A stretch of DNA of 42,190 bases. It comes from Prochloraceae cyanobacterium. Lineage in GTDB: Bacteria; Cyanobacteriota; Cyanobacteriia; Cyanobacteriales; JASJDA01. Within the stretch, counting starts at the first letter, position 1, and every line of letters begins with the position of its first letter. Shown piece after piece: positions 7,805 through 16,622 of the stretch. The DNA lies in contig JASJDA010000051.1 in assembly GCA_030065755.1 (NCBI GenBank), positions 1 to 42,190 on the forward strand, read 5' to 3'. The notes under the pieces are model-generated. The model was not told the origin of the DNA. It saw nothing but the letters and a program-made list of their open reading frames with translations, and searched no databases. The position numbers and the translations under genes are program-made.

Positions 7805-8989
7805 TTAGCGGTCTACCGACCCCATAATTACATCGACACTACCGAGAATAGGCATAATGTCGGCAACTTTTACCCCCTTAAGAATCTCAGGTAAAATTTG
7901 CAGGTTATTAAAATCAGCGGCGCGGATTTTCCAGCGCCAGGGGAAGACGTTGTCATTGCCAACGATAAAGATACCCAATTCTCCTTTACCGCTTTCTAGA
8001 CGGACGTAATGCTCGCCAGAAGGGATTTTAAAGGTGGGAGCAACCTTTTTAGCAACATACTGATAATCAAAGCCATTCCACTCTGATTTTTTGCCTTCCA
8101 GCATCCGCTTAGCTTCTAAGTTCTCGTAAGGACCGCCTGGAATTCCTTTGAGTGCCTGACGAATAATTTTAACAGACTCTCGCATTTCCCGAATGCGTAC
8201 TAGATAGCGGGCAAAACAGTCGCCAGCAGTTTCCCAATGGACTTCCCAGTCGAAGTCGTCGTAGCATTCGTAGTGGTCAACTTTACGCAAGTCCCACTTC
8301 ACCCCAGAACCGCGTAACATTGGGCCTGAAAGACCCCAATTAATAGCATCTTCGCGGCTGATGATACCTACTCCTTCGACTCGACGACGGAAAATAGGGT
8401 TGTTGGTAATTAATTTTTCGTATTCATCTACTTTGGGGTCGAAGTGATCGCAGAAGTCTTCGCACTTGTCTATCCAACCATAGGATAGATCTACTGATAC
8501 TCCGCCAATACGGAAATAGTTATTATTAATTAACCGACTCCCAGAGGCAGCTTCCCACAGGTCATAAATCATCTCCCGTTCGCGGAAAATGTAGAAAAAG
8601 GGAGTCTGCGCGCCTACGTCAGCTAGAAATGGGCCAAGCCACAATAGGTGGTTAGCAATGCGATTTAACTCGAGCATAATAACGCGGATGTATTGAGCGC
8701 GTTTTGGCACTTCAATATCCGCTAATTGTTCTGGCGCATTAACGGTAATTGCCTCATTGAACATCCCTGCAGCATAGTCCCAGCGACTGACGTAGGGGAC
8801 GTACATAACATTGGTACGGTTTTCGGCAATTTTTTCCATCCCTCGGTGAAGATAACCGATGACGGGTTCGCAGTCGATTACGTCTTCTCCATCAAGAGTT
8901 ACAATCAGACGCAAAACCCCGTGCATCGAGGGATGGTGAGGCCCCATGTTGAGAACCATGGGTTCGGTTCTAGTTTCTATCTTTGCCAT
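7805..8989 (-). CDS. ndhH: NAD(P)H-quinone oxidoreductase subunit H (NDH-1 49-kDa subunit)
   Basis: A 394-aa peripheral-arm subunit of the thylakoid NDH-1 complex, homologous to NuoD/49 kDa. With its partner subunits it lines the plastoquinone site and the N2 iron-sulfur cluster environment, and serves respiration and cyclic electron flow. Diagnostic blocks are the N-terminal [15 protein letters not shown], the segment [18 protein letters not shown], and the C-terminal [15 protein letters not shown]. Length matches cyanobacterial NdhH (394). The start ATG 8989 gives the family N-terminus [11 protein letters not shown]. It is a lone ndh gene here. The group II intron ends 126 bp upstream in the same orientation and separates the coding region from any promoter located beyond 11512. 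Confidence 0.97.
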   Translation of the reverse strand: MAKIETRTEPMVLNMGPHHPSMHGVLRLIVTLDGEDVIDCEPVIGYLHRGMEKIAENRTNVMYVPYVSRWDYAAGMFNEAITVNAPEQLADIEVPKRAQYIRVIMLELNRIANHLLWLGPFLADVGAQTPFFYIFREREMIYDLWEAASGSRLINNNYFRIGGVSVDLSYGWIDKCEDFCDHFDPKVDEYEKLITNNPIFRRRVEGVGIISREDAINWGLSGPMLRGSGVKWDLRKVDHYECYDDFDWEVHWETAGDCFARYLVRIREMRESVKIIRQALKGIPGGPYENLEAKRMLEGKKSEWNGFDYQYVAKKVAPTFKIPSGEHYVRLESGKGELGIFIVGNDNVFPWRWKIRAADFNNLQILPEILKGVKVADIMPILGSVDVIMGSVDR

Positions 8990-9115
8990 AAATTAGCAAT
9001 TATTCCCTGTTGGAAGATTTCACTGGTGCATTGATTTTTTTGGCCGATCGTGTCTTAGAATTCTCTAAGTAGCCAGAAATATTACACTACAGCTTAACTA
9101 TATGTTTACTTTTGT

Positions 9116-11512
9116 GTCGGGTAGGTCGGGAACATTACTGTTCCTTTCCCCCCTCAGAACCGTGCGTGCTAGTTTCCAGGCACACGGCTCAAGCAAAATC
9201 ACTTCTTTTGGTAGTGTGTTTTATGGTGACAGTATTGGTGTAGCCATGTGAGGTTATTTACCTCGTCCTTTCCACCCTCACACTTGGGTTTTATATGGTG
9301 TAGGTGTAGTGGTTCATCATTGAATATAGACTCACCACAGACAGGGCATTTATAGTTCTGTTTTCTGGCTACTCTCTCTCGGATACTACCTAGTCTTTTG
9401 GCTTCTGATTGATTACATTTCTTGTTTCTTTTTTCCCAGTATTCTTTAAGTTTTGGGTCATCAGGCGAGTGCCTTTGTTTAACAATTGCGTGTCTTTCAA
9501 TCTTTATCCAACTAAACTTGATTGCGTATACTCCTGTTTCTTTGTCTCCAAAGACCCATTTGTCGTTCCTTGAGAGATTTAGTTTTCCCCAGTATCGCTG
9601 TTTCATCCATTTTTTATTTTTGTTAGGATGTTTTCGCTTGGCATATCTGACCTGTCTTTTGTAGAGGTAATCGTCTAATTCTCTAAATGCCATTGAGGTT
9701 ACAACTTTATTTAAATAATTAGCTTTTCCTCTGATGACAGGGTTTAGGGTTGTTACTAGCCTTCTGACTGGGTTTCCTATTTGATTTAGGAATATTTCTC
9801 GTAAATCTCTTTTGGTTTTCTTTAGGAATTCTTTACTCGGTTTTATGAGTAACTTGTAGCCAGTTTTTGTGTTATTAACCTTGTAATGCCTTATGTTAAA
9901 CCCTAAAAAGTCGAAACCATCTGTAAGATGTTTTATTCTGGTTTTTTCAGGAGATAATTGTAGACCTCTAGTTTTAAGCCAGTTGTTTATTTCAACTTGG
10001 GCAATTTCTGCATCTTCTTTGGTTTCACACATACAAATGAAATCATCTGCATATCTGACTAGTATTCTTTTTCCTATAGAATTTCCGTGGGAATTGTACT
10101 TTACTCCTATTGCTTTCTCCATGCCGTGGAGCGCTATATTGGCAAGTAGCGGACTTATGATGCCACCTTGTGGTGTTCCTGTTTCTTGGTTCTGGTAGAC
10201 GTTTTTATGAACGTATCCAGCTTTTAACCATAGATTTATTAATTTTCGTCCAGGAAAATTTCCTATGACTTCCATTAATTTATCCTGGTTTATGTTGTCG
10301 AAACACCCTTTTATATCAGCGTCTAATATCCATTTCTTGGTATTATTAGGTCGTGCTGATAGGTATATTTTCCCAATTGCATCATGAGTGCTTCTACCTG
10401 GGCGGAACCCATAGCTAGTGCCTTCAAATTGTGCTTCCCAGCATGGTTCTAGAGCGTTTTTGACGATTGCTTGTAAGCATCTGTCTTTTATTGTTGGTAT
10501 TCCCAGTGGACGCTTTTTTCCATTTGGTTTAGGTATGTATACACGTTTGACGGGTTTTGGTTTCCAGCTCTGGTTTTTAATTAGGTCTTCAACCATTTTT
10601 CCTCTAACTTGAGGGGTTTTTGCTAGAACCTTGTCCACTCCTGCTGTTTTGCGTCCTTTATTCTCTTGAGTGACTCTCCTAACGGATAGAGTCACGTTTG
10701 AGTAACTCCGTAGCAATAACTTTTGCAGGTTGCGAACTTTGCGCCAGTTACCTTCAGAAGTTGCCTTATAAATTCTTCGTCTCAGTCCCCTAACTATTCG
10801 ATTGGATTTTCTCCAGTCTATGGAGTGCCATTCGGTAGTCCTTTCGGTTACGTTTGCAGTATTTTGCATCTTAACTTTTCCCTTCAAGTTCGGTTCTTTT
10901 ACTCCGTAATTAAGGCTAGATTTCACCTGCTCAAGTCAGCACCCTTTCGGGTTGGGTATTTCCCTATCCACCCAGTTATAGAATTACTTCCTTTCCTGTT
11001 CCCTTTCGGGTAGTGGCGTTCGCTTTTTAAGCATCCTCTCTCCCCTTGGGAGTTCTGCTTTCCTTGCGGTTAGCTTACTTAAGGGTTCGACCGTTTCCTT
11101 AAGACCCAGTGGGAGTTATCCCGTTTCACACTTTCGAGATGTGACACCTTTAGTTTCCTGCTATACTCCTGTTAATTCGGGGGGGTCAGTAGCCTCTGAA
11201 ACTATAGTGAAGATAGTTTCATGTATTTTACTTGTCAAAACGAACAAGTTTTTACCCTTCCCTATCACCCTTTAATCATCGTGGGTGATTCGAGTATATA
11301 GAAGCCTCAACACAGGTTCACTTACGTTAAACATTGGTGTCTTACCCTAGCCTGATATATTGATAGATGATTTATCAAATATCTGACACTTAACCTTCTA
11401 GCTGTGAAACCACATCGTTACCAATGTTGCTCCTTCAGGCGGGTACAGTCTTGGCTACTAGACTGGAGTCTTTCTTAGGGACTCACTCAAAGAGTGCGAC
11501 CTCGGTTCGCAC
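9116..11512 (-). mobile_element. Group II intron (about 2.4 kb) with reverse transcriptase/maturase
   Basis: The retroelement is read on the minus strand. The 5' end is GTGCG at 11512 and the 3' end is CTACCCGAC at 9116, giving about 2397 nt. Domain V is the 34-nt hairpin at 9157-9190 (minus strand begins GAGCCGTG and ends CACGGTTC). Domain VI follows to the 3' end. The 5' boundary has independent support: the six exon bases just before it read AGTGAA (11513-11518), and a hairpin loop inside domain I (stem 11201-11205/11213-11217) displays TTCACT, an exact EBS1-IBS1 match. The ORF sits in domain IV, with its stop only 8 nt before domain V. All parts look intact, so splicing and mobility are plausible. 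It lies in the divergent gap between ndhH and the peptide-binding protein gene. Confidence 0.92.
9199..10926 (-). CDS. ltrA: Group II intron-encoded reverse transcriptase/maturase with HNH endonuclease
   Basis: A 575-aa multifunctional intron protein: it helps the intron RNA splice, copies it into DNA and nicks the target. The RT fingers/palm run from about residue 85 to 340, with the catalytic YADD at 292-295 in RYADDF, preceded by DADIKGCFDNI and GTPQGGIISPLLANI. The maturase (X) domain follows at about 390-470. An HNH domain closes the protein (CPVCG, then LHLHHIKP, then NLTWLHQYCHHKTH). No frameshift or stop is seen, so it should be active. The first ATG is 10926; an internal ATG at residue 20 (MQNTANVTERTTEW) could be the true start. 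Confidence 0.95.
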   Translation of the reverse strand: MKSSLNYGVKEPNLKGKVKMQNTANVTERTTEWHSIDWRKSNRIVRGLRRRIYKATSEGNWRKVRNLQKLLLRSYSNVTLSVRRVTQENKGRKTAGVDKVLAKTPQVRGKMVEDLIKNQSWKPKPVKRVYIPKPNGKKRPLGIPTIKDRCLQAIVKNALEPCWEAQFEGTSYGFRPGRSTHDAIGKIYLSARPNNTKKWILDADIKGCFDNINQDKLMEVIGNFPGRKLINLWLKAGYVHKNVYQNQETGTPQGGIISPLLANIALHGMEKAIGVKYNSHGNSIGKRILVRYADDFICMCETKEDAEIAQVEINNWLKTRGLQLSPEKTRIKHLTDGFDFLGFNIRHYKVNNTKTGYKLLIKPSKEFLKKTKRDLREIFLNQIGNPVRRLVTTLNPVIRGKANYLNKVVTSMAFRELDDYLYKRQVRYAKRKHPNKNKKWMKQRYWGKLNLSRNDKWVFGDKETGVYAIKFSWIKIERHAIVKQRHSPDDPKLKEYWEKRNKKCNQSEAKRLGSIRERVARKQNYKCPVCGESIFNDEPLHLHHIKPKCEGGKDEVNNLTWLHQYCHHKTHYQKK

Positions 11513-11693
11513 TTCACTTCTACAATTATATAAACTTAAGTATTTTCAGTCTGCATAGATTCGGTTTTTATTTCTCGAGCGATCGACTCTGGGACTTGGC
11601 TTAGTACTAATTCCTAAGCCCGTGGAATACCGTCCGCGAAAGCGCGATCGCCCACTTGTTGGCAAATTTTCAACCCATATTTCGATCGCTGCT

Positions 11694-13523
11694 ATGTTAT
11701 CAAATTTTTTTCGCGGTTTCTCAATTAATTCTCGCTGTTTGAGTCTAATTGTTACTCTATCTTGTGCATTAACCCTACCAGGTTGTAGCTTAAGTCAGCT
11801 TAGAGCCCAGCCATCTTCAAAGTCTCAATTAGTTTTAGCCATTCCTAACAACCCCGATACTTTCAACTATGGGATGGTTCGATCGCCCTACAATGTTATT
11901 CTCTACATCTACACTGGATTGCTCGAGCAAAATCGCTTTACGTTGGAGTTAGAACCTGCATTAGCTGAGTCTTGGTCTGTTTCTCCCGACAAGCGACGCA
12001 TAACCTTCACTCTAAGAGAAAATTTAAAGTGGTCGGACGGGGAACCTCTAACGGTTGATGACGTGATTTTTACCTATAGAGACATTTATCTCAACAAAAA
12101 AATTCCCACCATCTTCAGAAAAAATCTGATAGTTGACACCAAAGGAAGTTTACCGTCAGTAAAAAAATTAGATTCTCGAACAGTTGAATTTACTAGCCCC
12201 GAACCCTTTTCTCCACTGTTGATATATGTTGCCAGGTTGCCAATTTTGCCAGCTCATGCATTGCGATCTTCAACCTCCACTACTGATGCTAATGGCAATC
12301 TCAAGTTTCTTTCTACTTGGACAACCGAGACCAATCCGAAAAAAATTATTTCTAATGGTCCTTACCGTCTGGTCAGCTACACTCCTTCTGAGAGAGTAGT
12401 ATTGGAGAAAAATCCTTACTATTGGCGCAAAGACGATCTGGGGAAGCAAATGCCTTATATCGACAAAGTTGTCGTACAAATTATCTCTTCTAATGACAAC
12501 CAATTGCTCAGATTTCGTTCTGGAGAATTAGATAGCATAAGAGTCCCAGTTGAGGCATTTGAGTTGCTCAAAAGACAAGAAAAGCAAGGGAACTATACAC
12601 TTCACAATAGAGGGACAACTGCGGGAATTTGGTTTTTAGGTTTTAATCTCAATCGAGGTAGCAATTCTCAAGGGAAAGCTTTTGTCAATCCCATTAAATC
12701 TCGTTGGTTTAATACTTTAGCTTTTAGGCAAGCGATCGCCTATGCTATCGATAGAGAAAGTATGAAAAATAATATTTATCGAGGACTCGGAGAATTACAG
12801 TACTCTCCTCTTAGCGATCGCAGTGTTTACTATTTATCTCCAGAAGCTGGTTTAAAGGTTTACAATTACAATCCTCAAAAGGCTAAACAGCTATTACTCA
12901 AAGCAGGTTTTAATTACAATTCCAAAGGCGAACTATTAGACTGGGATGGAAATAGAGTCGAGTTTAATGTTTTAGTAAAATCTGAAGAAAAGTCTCGAAT
13001 AGATATGGCAGTTGCTGTTCAACAAGACTTGAGTAAAATTGGCATCAAAACTAATTTGCAGGTACTCAGTTTTAACACCGTACTGGTCAAGCTTCTCAGA
13101 AGTCGAGATTGGGATTCTTACGTAGGTTCATTTGATGGAGGTGCGCTCGAACCTCACGATATATTTGGGTTTTGGAGTTATAAAGGTTCATTTCATCTTT
13201 TCAATCAAGGAAAGCAGGGAAAAGAAAAAGAAATTGCAGGTTGGGAAGTATCTGAATGGGAGCAAAAAATTGATAAACTTTTCCTAAGTGGCGCTCAAAA
13301 ATTTACCGATCGCGATCGTCAGAATTTTTATAGAGAATTTCAACAAATTGTTGTCGAACAAGTACCTGTAATTTTCTTGGTCAATCCTTTGAAAGTCGAA
13401 GCAGTTCGGAATCGAGTTGGTAATGTAAAATTTTCTGCTGTTGGACTGGGATTATTTTCGAGTATGGAAGAGCTAAAAATTAAAGACAAGCAAGCAATAA
13501 ACAAAAAAGGCGAAGGAAATTAG
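11694..13523 (+). CDS. ABC transporter peptide-binding lipoprotein (SBP family 5, DppA/OppA-like)
   Basis: An extracytoplasmic solute-binding lipoprotein for an ABC importer of peptides or similar solutes. From ATG 11694 there is a clear lipoprotein signal: basic n-region, hydrophobic stretch and lipobox LPGC with Cys31 as the lipidated residue. The mature part (about 578 aa) is family 5 SBP, with the NPDTFNYGMV opening, LEPALAESWSVSPD, and FTLRENLKWSDGEPLTVDDVIFTYRD, which is the family signature. The frame stays open upstream to a GTG at 11622, but that extension looks non-coding and would bury the signal. No permease or ATPase gene adjoins it, so it must work with components coded elsewhere. 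It is divergent from ndhH across the group II intron. Confidence 0.9.
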   Translation: MLSNFFRGFSINSRCLSLIVTLSCALTLPGCSLSQLRAQPSSKSQLVLAIPNNPDTFNYGMVRSPYNVILYIYTGLLEQNRFTLELEPALAESWSVSPDKRRITFTLRENLKWSDGEPLTVDDVIFTYRDIYLNKKIPTIFRKNLIVDTKGSLPSVKKLDSRTVEFTSPEPFSPLLIYVARLPILPAHALRSSTSTTDANGNLKFLSTWTTETNPKKIISNGPYRLVSYTPSERVVLEKNPYYWRKDDLGKQMPYIDKVVVQIISSNDNQLLRFRSGELDSIRVPVEAFELLKRQEKQGNYTLHNRGTTAGIWFLGFNLNRGSNSQGKAFVNPIKSRWFNTLAFRQAIAYAIDRESMKNNIYRGLGELQYSPLSDRSVYYLSPEAGLKVYNYNPQKAKQLLLKAGFNYNSKGELLDWDGNRVEFNVLVKSEEKSRIDMAVAVQQDLSKIGIKTNLQVLSFNTVLVKLLRSRDWDSYVGSFDGGALEPHDIFGFWSYKGSFHLFNQGKQGKEKEIAGWEVSEWEQKIDKLFLSGAQKFTDRDRQNFYREFQQIVVEQVPVIFLVNPLKVEAVRNRVGNVKFSAVGLGLFSSMEELKIKDKQAINKKGEGN

Positions 13524-13661
13524 GGCACGATAATCTCAATTTCAACTCTCTTTACTCCGGTTTTCGATCGCTGGTATGAGTCCTTTAGATATCGCTAAAG
13601 AAGAATCGATACCATTGTTAGACAAGCAAAAAAGGGATTATTTTCTCTCCTGTGAAATTTG

Positions 13662-13772
13662 TAGATTGCCTCTTAACTAAGATTAGGTAATGTTTCTAGT
13701 TAAGTCTTTGCAACAACAAGGCGAGAAACCAACCATTAACTGTTGGTAACTCCTTGAGGCTCAGGCAATCTA
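13662..13772. other. Strongly folded 111-nt intergenic element (branched stem-loop)
   Basis: A perfect 10-bp outer stem pairs 13662-13671 (TAGATTGCCT) with 13763-13772 (AGGCAATCTA). Directly inside it, 13672-13679 (CTTAACTA) pairs with 13697-13704 (TAGTTAAG), 8 bp. A second arm has CAAGG (13717-13721) pairing with CCTTG (13752-13756), enclosing ACCAAC (13728-13733) against GTTGGT (13742-13747). Together these form a branched fold with two arms, between a convergent lipoprotein gene and a small minus-strand gene. No T-tract follows on either strand. It may be a small RNA, a structured 3' UTR or a repeat; I do not recognise a known RNA family. The remainder of the 13524-13805 gap shows only a short CTTTAG/CTAAAG hairpin at 13583-13600. 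Confidence 0.5.
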
Positions 13773-13805
13773 AAAAATTCAAAAAAATATAGAGTTGCAA
13801 AAAAT

Positions 13806-14156
13806 CTAATTCTGACAAATTTCAAAGGTATCTTTCTGAGCTTGTAAGTCTTTTTTGCTTTCGTTTGGAGAATTAATGAATTGTCCTAGTGAATTAGAAC
13901 TCATATGCAAATTGTTAGTAGATCGGGAAACTCGTGCTTGCAAACTAGGATCTATCTCTTGTTGAGCTGTCATACAGACTCCGAAATCATGAGAAAATTC
14001 ACCCAACAGCTCTAAACTATCGCTTTCTGCTAAGCTTGGATTTAACTTGTTGTTGGAATTAGTAGAAGCTCCAAACAAAAATGAAGAAAAACCAAAAGTC
14101 AAGACAAGGGCCGCACCAGATAAAACTGTGTATTTTACTATAGATTGTTTGTTCAT
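13806..14156 (-). CDS. Small secreted or membrane-anchored hypothetical protein
   Basis: A 116-aa protein with an N-terminal hydrophobic segment (about residues 9-30, VKYTVLSGAALVLTFGFSSFLFGA) preceded by MNKQSIVK, consistent with a signal peptide or anchor. The mature part is polar, rich in Ser, Asn and Gln, and has two cysteines (in FGVCMTAQ and at the C-terminal EICQN) that could form a disulfide after export. I do not recognise a family. It is single, convergent with the peptide-binding lipoprotein gene, and divergent from the pentapeptide-repeat gene. Its coding status rests on the signal-like N-terminus and the uninterrupted frame. Confidence 0.5.
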   Translation of the reverse strand: MNKQSIVKYTVLSGAALVLTFGFSSFLFGASTNSNNKLNPSLAESDSLELLGEFSHDFGVCMTAQQEIDPSLQARVSRSTNNLHMSSNSLGQFINSPNESKKDLQAQKDTFEICQN

Positions 14157-14581
14157 TCTTTTTATTGTCCGAAAAATTAAATTGGGATTGGGATAGGGTT
14201 GTTGAAAGAGGCCGTTTAGTCTTGAAACAAGTTAGAAGCTTCTTATTGTTGTGTTTTGAGTAACAACAATTTGATTTTAGCGGTATTTACTTAGTCCTTG
14301 TGCGATCGGTGTCAAAGAAAACACCGATCGATATTGGGGTAAATACTGAGTCAAACAAAATCTTCTCTCTGACTACACAAATAACATTAAGTACTTTTTC
14401 GAGACTTAACGTTACTACCACTAGTTTAATACTAATGTTAATAAAAAGTAGTATTTTTTAATATTGTCTTTAAAAAACGATCCAATTGGGATCTCTTCGT
14501 ACGAGAAAACACTTAGACGATAAGCCCGATCGTATATGTAGTTAATATAAAGTAATTACTCAAAAACCCTTGAATTATAAA
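14157..14581. promoter_or_regulatory. Divergent intergenic region with a two-tier stem-loop
   Basis: This 425-bp gap separates the minus-strand secreted protein gene from the pentapeptide-repeat gene and must contain both promoters. At 14281-14348 it holds nested inverted repeats. The outer stem is CGGTATTTAC (14281-14290) with GTAAATACTG (14339-14348), 10 pairs including one G-T. The inner stem is a perfect 10-bp CGATCGGTGT (14303-14312)/ACACCGATCG (14321-14330) with an 8-nt loop. The inner stem includes the common CGATCG sequence. No T-tract follows, so it is not an obvious terminator; a leader RNA or protein-binding site is possible. From 14390 the sequence becomes AT-rich, with no further recognisable site. 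Confidence 0.45.
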
Positions 14582-16243
14582 ATGTCAAAACAAGAGTATC
14601 TCGAACTACTCAATCAAGGTGTAGAGGTATGGAATAAGTGGAAAGTTCGCGATCGCGAGCTAAAAATAGATCTCAGCGGAGTGAATCTTTTTAGAGCCAA
14701 TCTCACAAATGCCAATTTAGAAGGGGTAAACCTTAGTGGTGCCGACCTCAGCAGAGCTAATCTCAAAAAAGCCATCCTGACAATAGCCAACTTGAGTAAA
14801 GCTATTATATTTTGCACAGACCTCAGATTAGCTGATCTCAGTCGAGCCAATCTTAAAAAAGCTATCCTGAGAGTAGCCAATTTGAGTAAGGCAGATCTTA
14901 GTGAGGCGGATTTTAGTGAAGCAGATCTTAGTGGGGGAAACTTTAGCGAAGCTAAATTAAATCAAACCAGACTCATTGAGGCTAATCTTAGAGAAGTTAA
15001 TTTCACAAGAGCAGACCTTACCAACGCGGATCTAACTGGAGCAGATCTTAGTGAAGCTAACCTAAGTGAAGCCAACCTTTCTGGTGTAGATCTCACTGGG
15101 GTAAACCTAACTGGAGCAGATCTCAGTGGCGCAGATCTCAGTGGCGCAGACCTCAGCGACGCTTGTTTAAAAGGTGCCAACTTAACTATGGCAATACTGA
15201 GAGTAGCAGATCTGATTAGAGCCGATTTGAGTGACGCTTGTTTGAAAAAGACAAACCTCAACCACGCTTGCTTAAAAGACACTCAAATTAGTGACAAAAC
15301 AATCCTCGATCCCAAATGGCACCAAGTTTGGGAGATAGTTAATCAAAAATTACAAAATTTCGATCTCGGTGGTGCTAACTTGAGTGAAGCGGATCTCAAA
15401 GGGATAAATCTCAGTGGTGCCAACTTAAGCGAGGCTAATCTTAGAAGAACTAACCTCAATAGTGCCAACTTAAGTGAAGCTAATCTCAGAGGGGCTAATC
15501 TCAATGCCACTAATATATGTGAAGCAGATCTTAGAGAAGCCAATTTCAGAGGAGCAAGTTTAAGAAATGTAAACATAAGAGGCTCAAATTTGAGTGGAGC
15601 CATCATGAGAGGAGTCAAACTAGGCGGTAATTTGGTAGATCTCAGCCAGACAAATCTCAGCAAAATCGACTTAACTGAGGCAGAACTTGAAGGTTTAGTA
15701 CTTGTTGAAGCTAATCTCAGTGGAGCTAATCTCAGTGGAGCTAATCTCAGCGGTACAGATCTTAAGGGAGCTTTTTTGAGTAAAGCAAAACTTATTGGTA
15801 CAAACCTTCAGGGAGCGAATCTGAGTCAAACAAATTGTATTGAAGCCAATCTCAATTGGGCAAACTTGAGCAAAGCAAATTTAGATCGAGCCAACCTGAG
15901 TAATACTAATCTCACTAAAGCTTCTTTGAAAGGAGCCTTTGTCAGTCATGCTTGTTTTAGAGGGGCTAATTTGACTGATGTCAACCTCATTGGAGCCAAT
16001 TTTTCTGGTACAGATCTGACCGAAACAGATCTTACTAGAACTCAAGTTTCTCACGGGAAATTTGTTGGTGCGATCTTGACTGGAGCAACTATTGAAAGTT
16101 GGATTACAGACAGTGGAACTATATTAGATAATGTAGTTTGCGACTACGTTTATTTGAAGTCTGGAAAAAAAGAACGTCTCCCCCACGATCGCGACAAAAT
16201 TTTTGCCCCAGGAGAGTTCAGCCAACTATTCCAAGCGCAATAG
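14582..16243 (+). CDS. Large pentapeptide-repeat protein
   Basis: A protein of about 553 aa made almost wholly of A(D/N)Lxx pentapeptide repeats, which fold as a right-handed quadrilateral beta-helix. A short N-terminal lead (KQEYLELLNQGVEVWNKWK) precedes the first helix (residues about 30-240). A non-repeat break follows near residues 232-260 (SDKTILDPKWHQVWEIVNQ), a spacer recurrent in cyanobacterial pentapeptide proteins. A second longer helix runs to about residue 520, with a non-repeat tail. No kinase, TIR or membrane domain is attached. I use ATG 14582; the TTG at 14570 is a weak alternative. The biochemical role of such large cyanobacterial members is unknown. The antisense strand carries long open frames only because of the repeat codon pattern. 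Confidence 0.88.
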   Translation: MSKQEYLELLNQGVEVWNKWKVRDRELKIDLSGVNLFRANLTNANLEGVNLSGADLSRANLKKAILTIANLSKAIIFCTDLRLADLSRANLKKAILRVANLSKADLSEADFSEADLSGGNFSEAKLNQTRLIEANLREVNFTRADLTNADLTGADLSEANLSEANLSGVDLTGVNLTGADLSGADLSGADLSDACLKGANLTMAILRVADLIRADLSDACLKKTNLNHACLKDTQISDKTILDPKWHQVWEIVNQKLQNFDLGGANLSEADLKGINLSGANLSEANLRRTNLNSANLSEANLRGANLNATNICEADLREANFRGASLRNVNIRGSNLSGAIMRGVKLGGNLVDLSQTNLSKIDLTEAELEGLVLVEANLSGANLSGANLSGTDLKGAFLSKAKLIGTNLQGANLSQTNCIEANLNWANLSKANLDRANLSNTNLTKASLKGAFVSHACFRGANLTDVNLIGANFSGTDLTETDLTRTQVSHGKFVGAILTGATIESWITDSGTILDNVVCDYVYLKSGKKERLPHDRDKIFAPGEFSQLFQAQ

Positions 16244-16317
16244 CTGCTAGAACATATCTATTCATATTATTATCTATAAAGGAAACTAGTCAAACTCGAC
16301 CCGCACAAACAGCGTAT

Positions 16318-16524
16318 ATGGATAGCAAAGATTTAGCACAATATATTGAAACAAATAATGGAATCTCTAAACCTTGGCTCCTGCTGCAGTTGCGTTTAAA
16401 AAAATTGCAAGAACGGAAATCAAATATTCCACAAGAAGAATATCTTCGGGAACTAGACGACATCCATCAAGACTTGATGAAGCTGGGAGAATGGTGGAAA
16501 GGTAGAGAAAATGAGGTATTTTGA
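16318..16524 (+). CDS. Small helical conserved hypothetical protein (68 aa)
   Basis: A 68-aa soluble protein, MDSKDLAQYIETNNGISKPW onward, predicted almost entirely helical (WLLLQLRLKKLQERKSNIPQEEYLRELDDIHQDLMKLGEWW) with amphipathic heptad-like spacing. The frame is open further upstream into the end of the pentapeptide gene, but that part has no protein-like character, so ATG 16318 is taken as the start, 75 bp after the pentapeptide stop. It could be co-transcribed with that gene. I recognise no functional motif. Confidence 0.6.
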   Translation: MDSKDLAQYIETNNGISKPWLLLQLRLKKLQERKSNIPQEEYLRELDDIHQDLMKLGEWWKGRENEVF

Positions 16525-16622
16525 TTCTTCAAGAGTTGCTTCAATAGCACATATCAGATTAAGATAATGTTTGACAAGGTTTATTCACAATAATTAACAA
16601 TTTATATAGGCTACAGTAGTTA

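Noticed and set aside
10723-11460. Open frames in the intron RNA region upstream of the maturase
   Set aside because: This region forms group II intron domains I-III; the frames on either strand are fortuitous.
14614-15663. Long minus-strand open frames inside the pentapeptide-repeat gene
   Set aside because: Their sequence is a repetitive LRxAxLRSAxL pattern that is simply the reverse reading of the A(D/N)Lxx repeat codons; no independent start signals.
16138-16317. Long upstream extension of the 68-aa gene
   Set aside because: It overlaps the pentapeptide gene's end in another frame and is not protein-like; ATG 16318 starts the coherent part.
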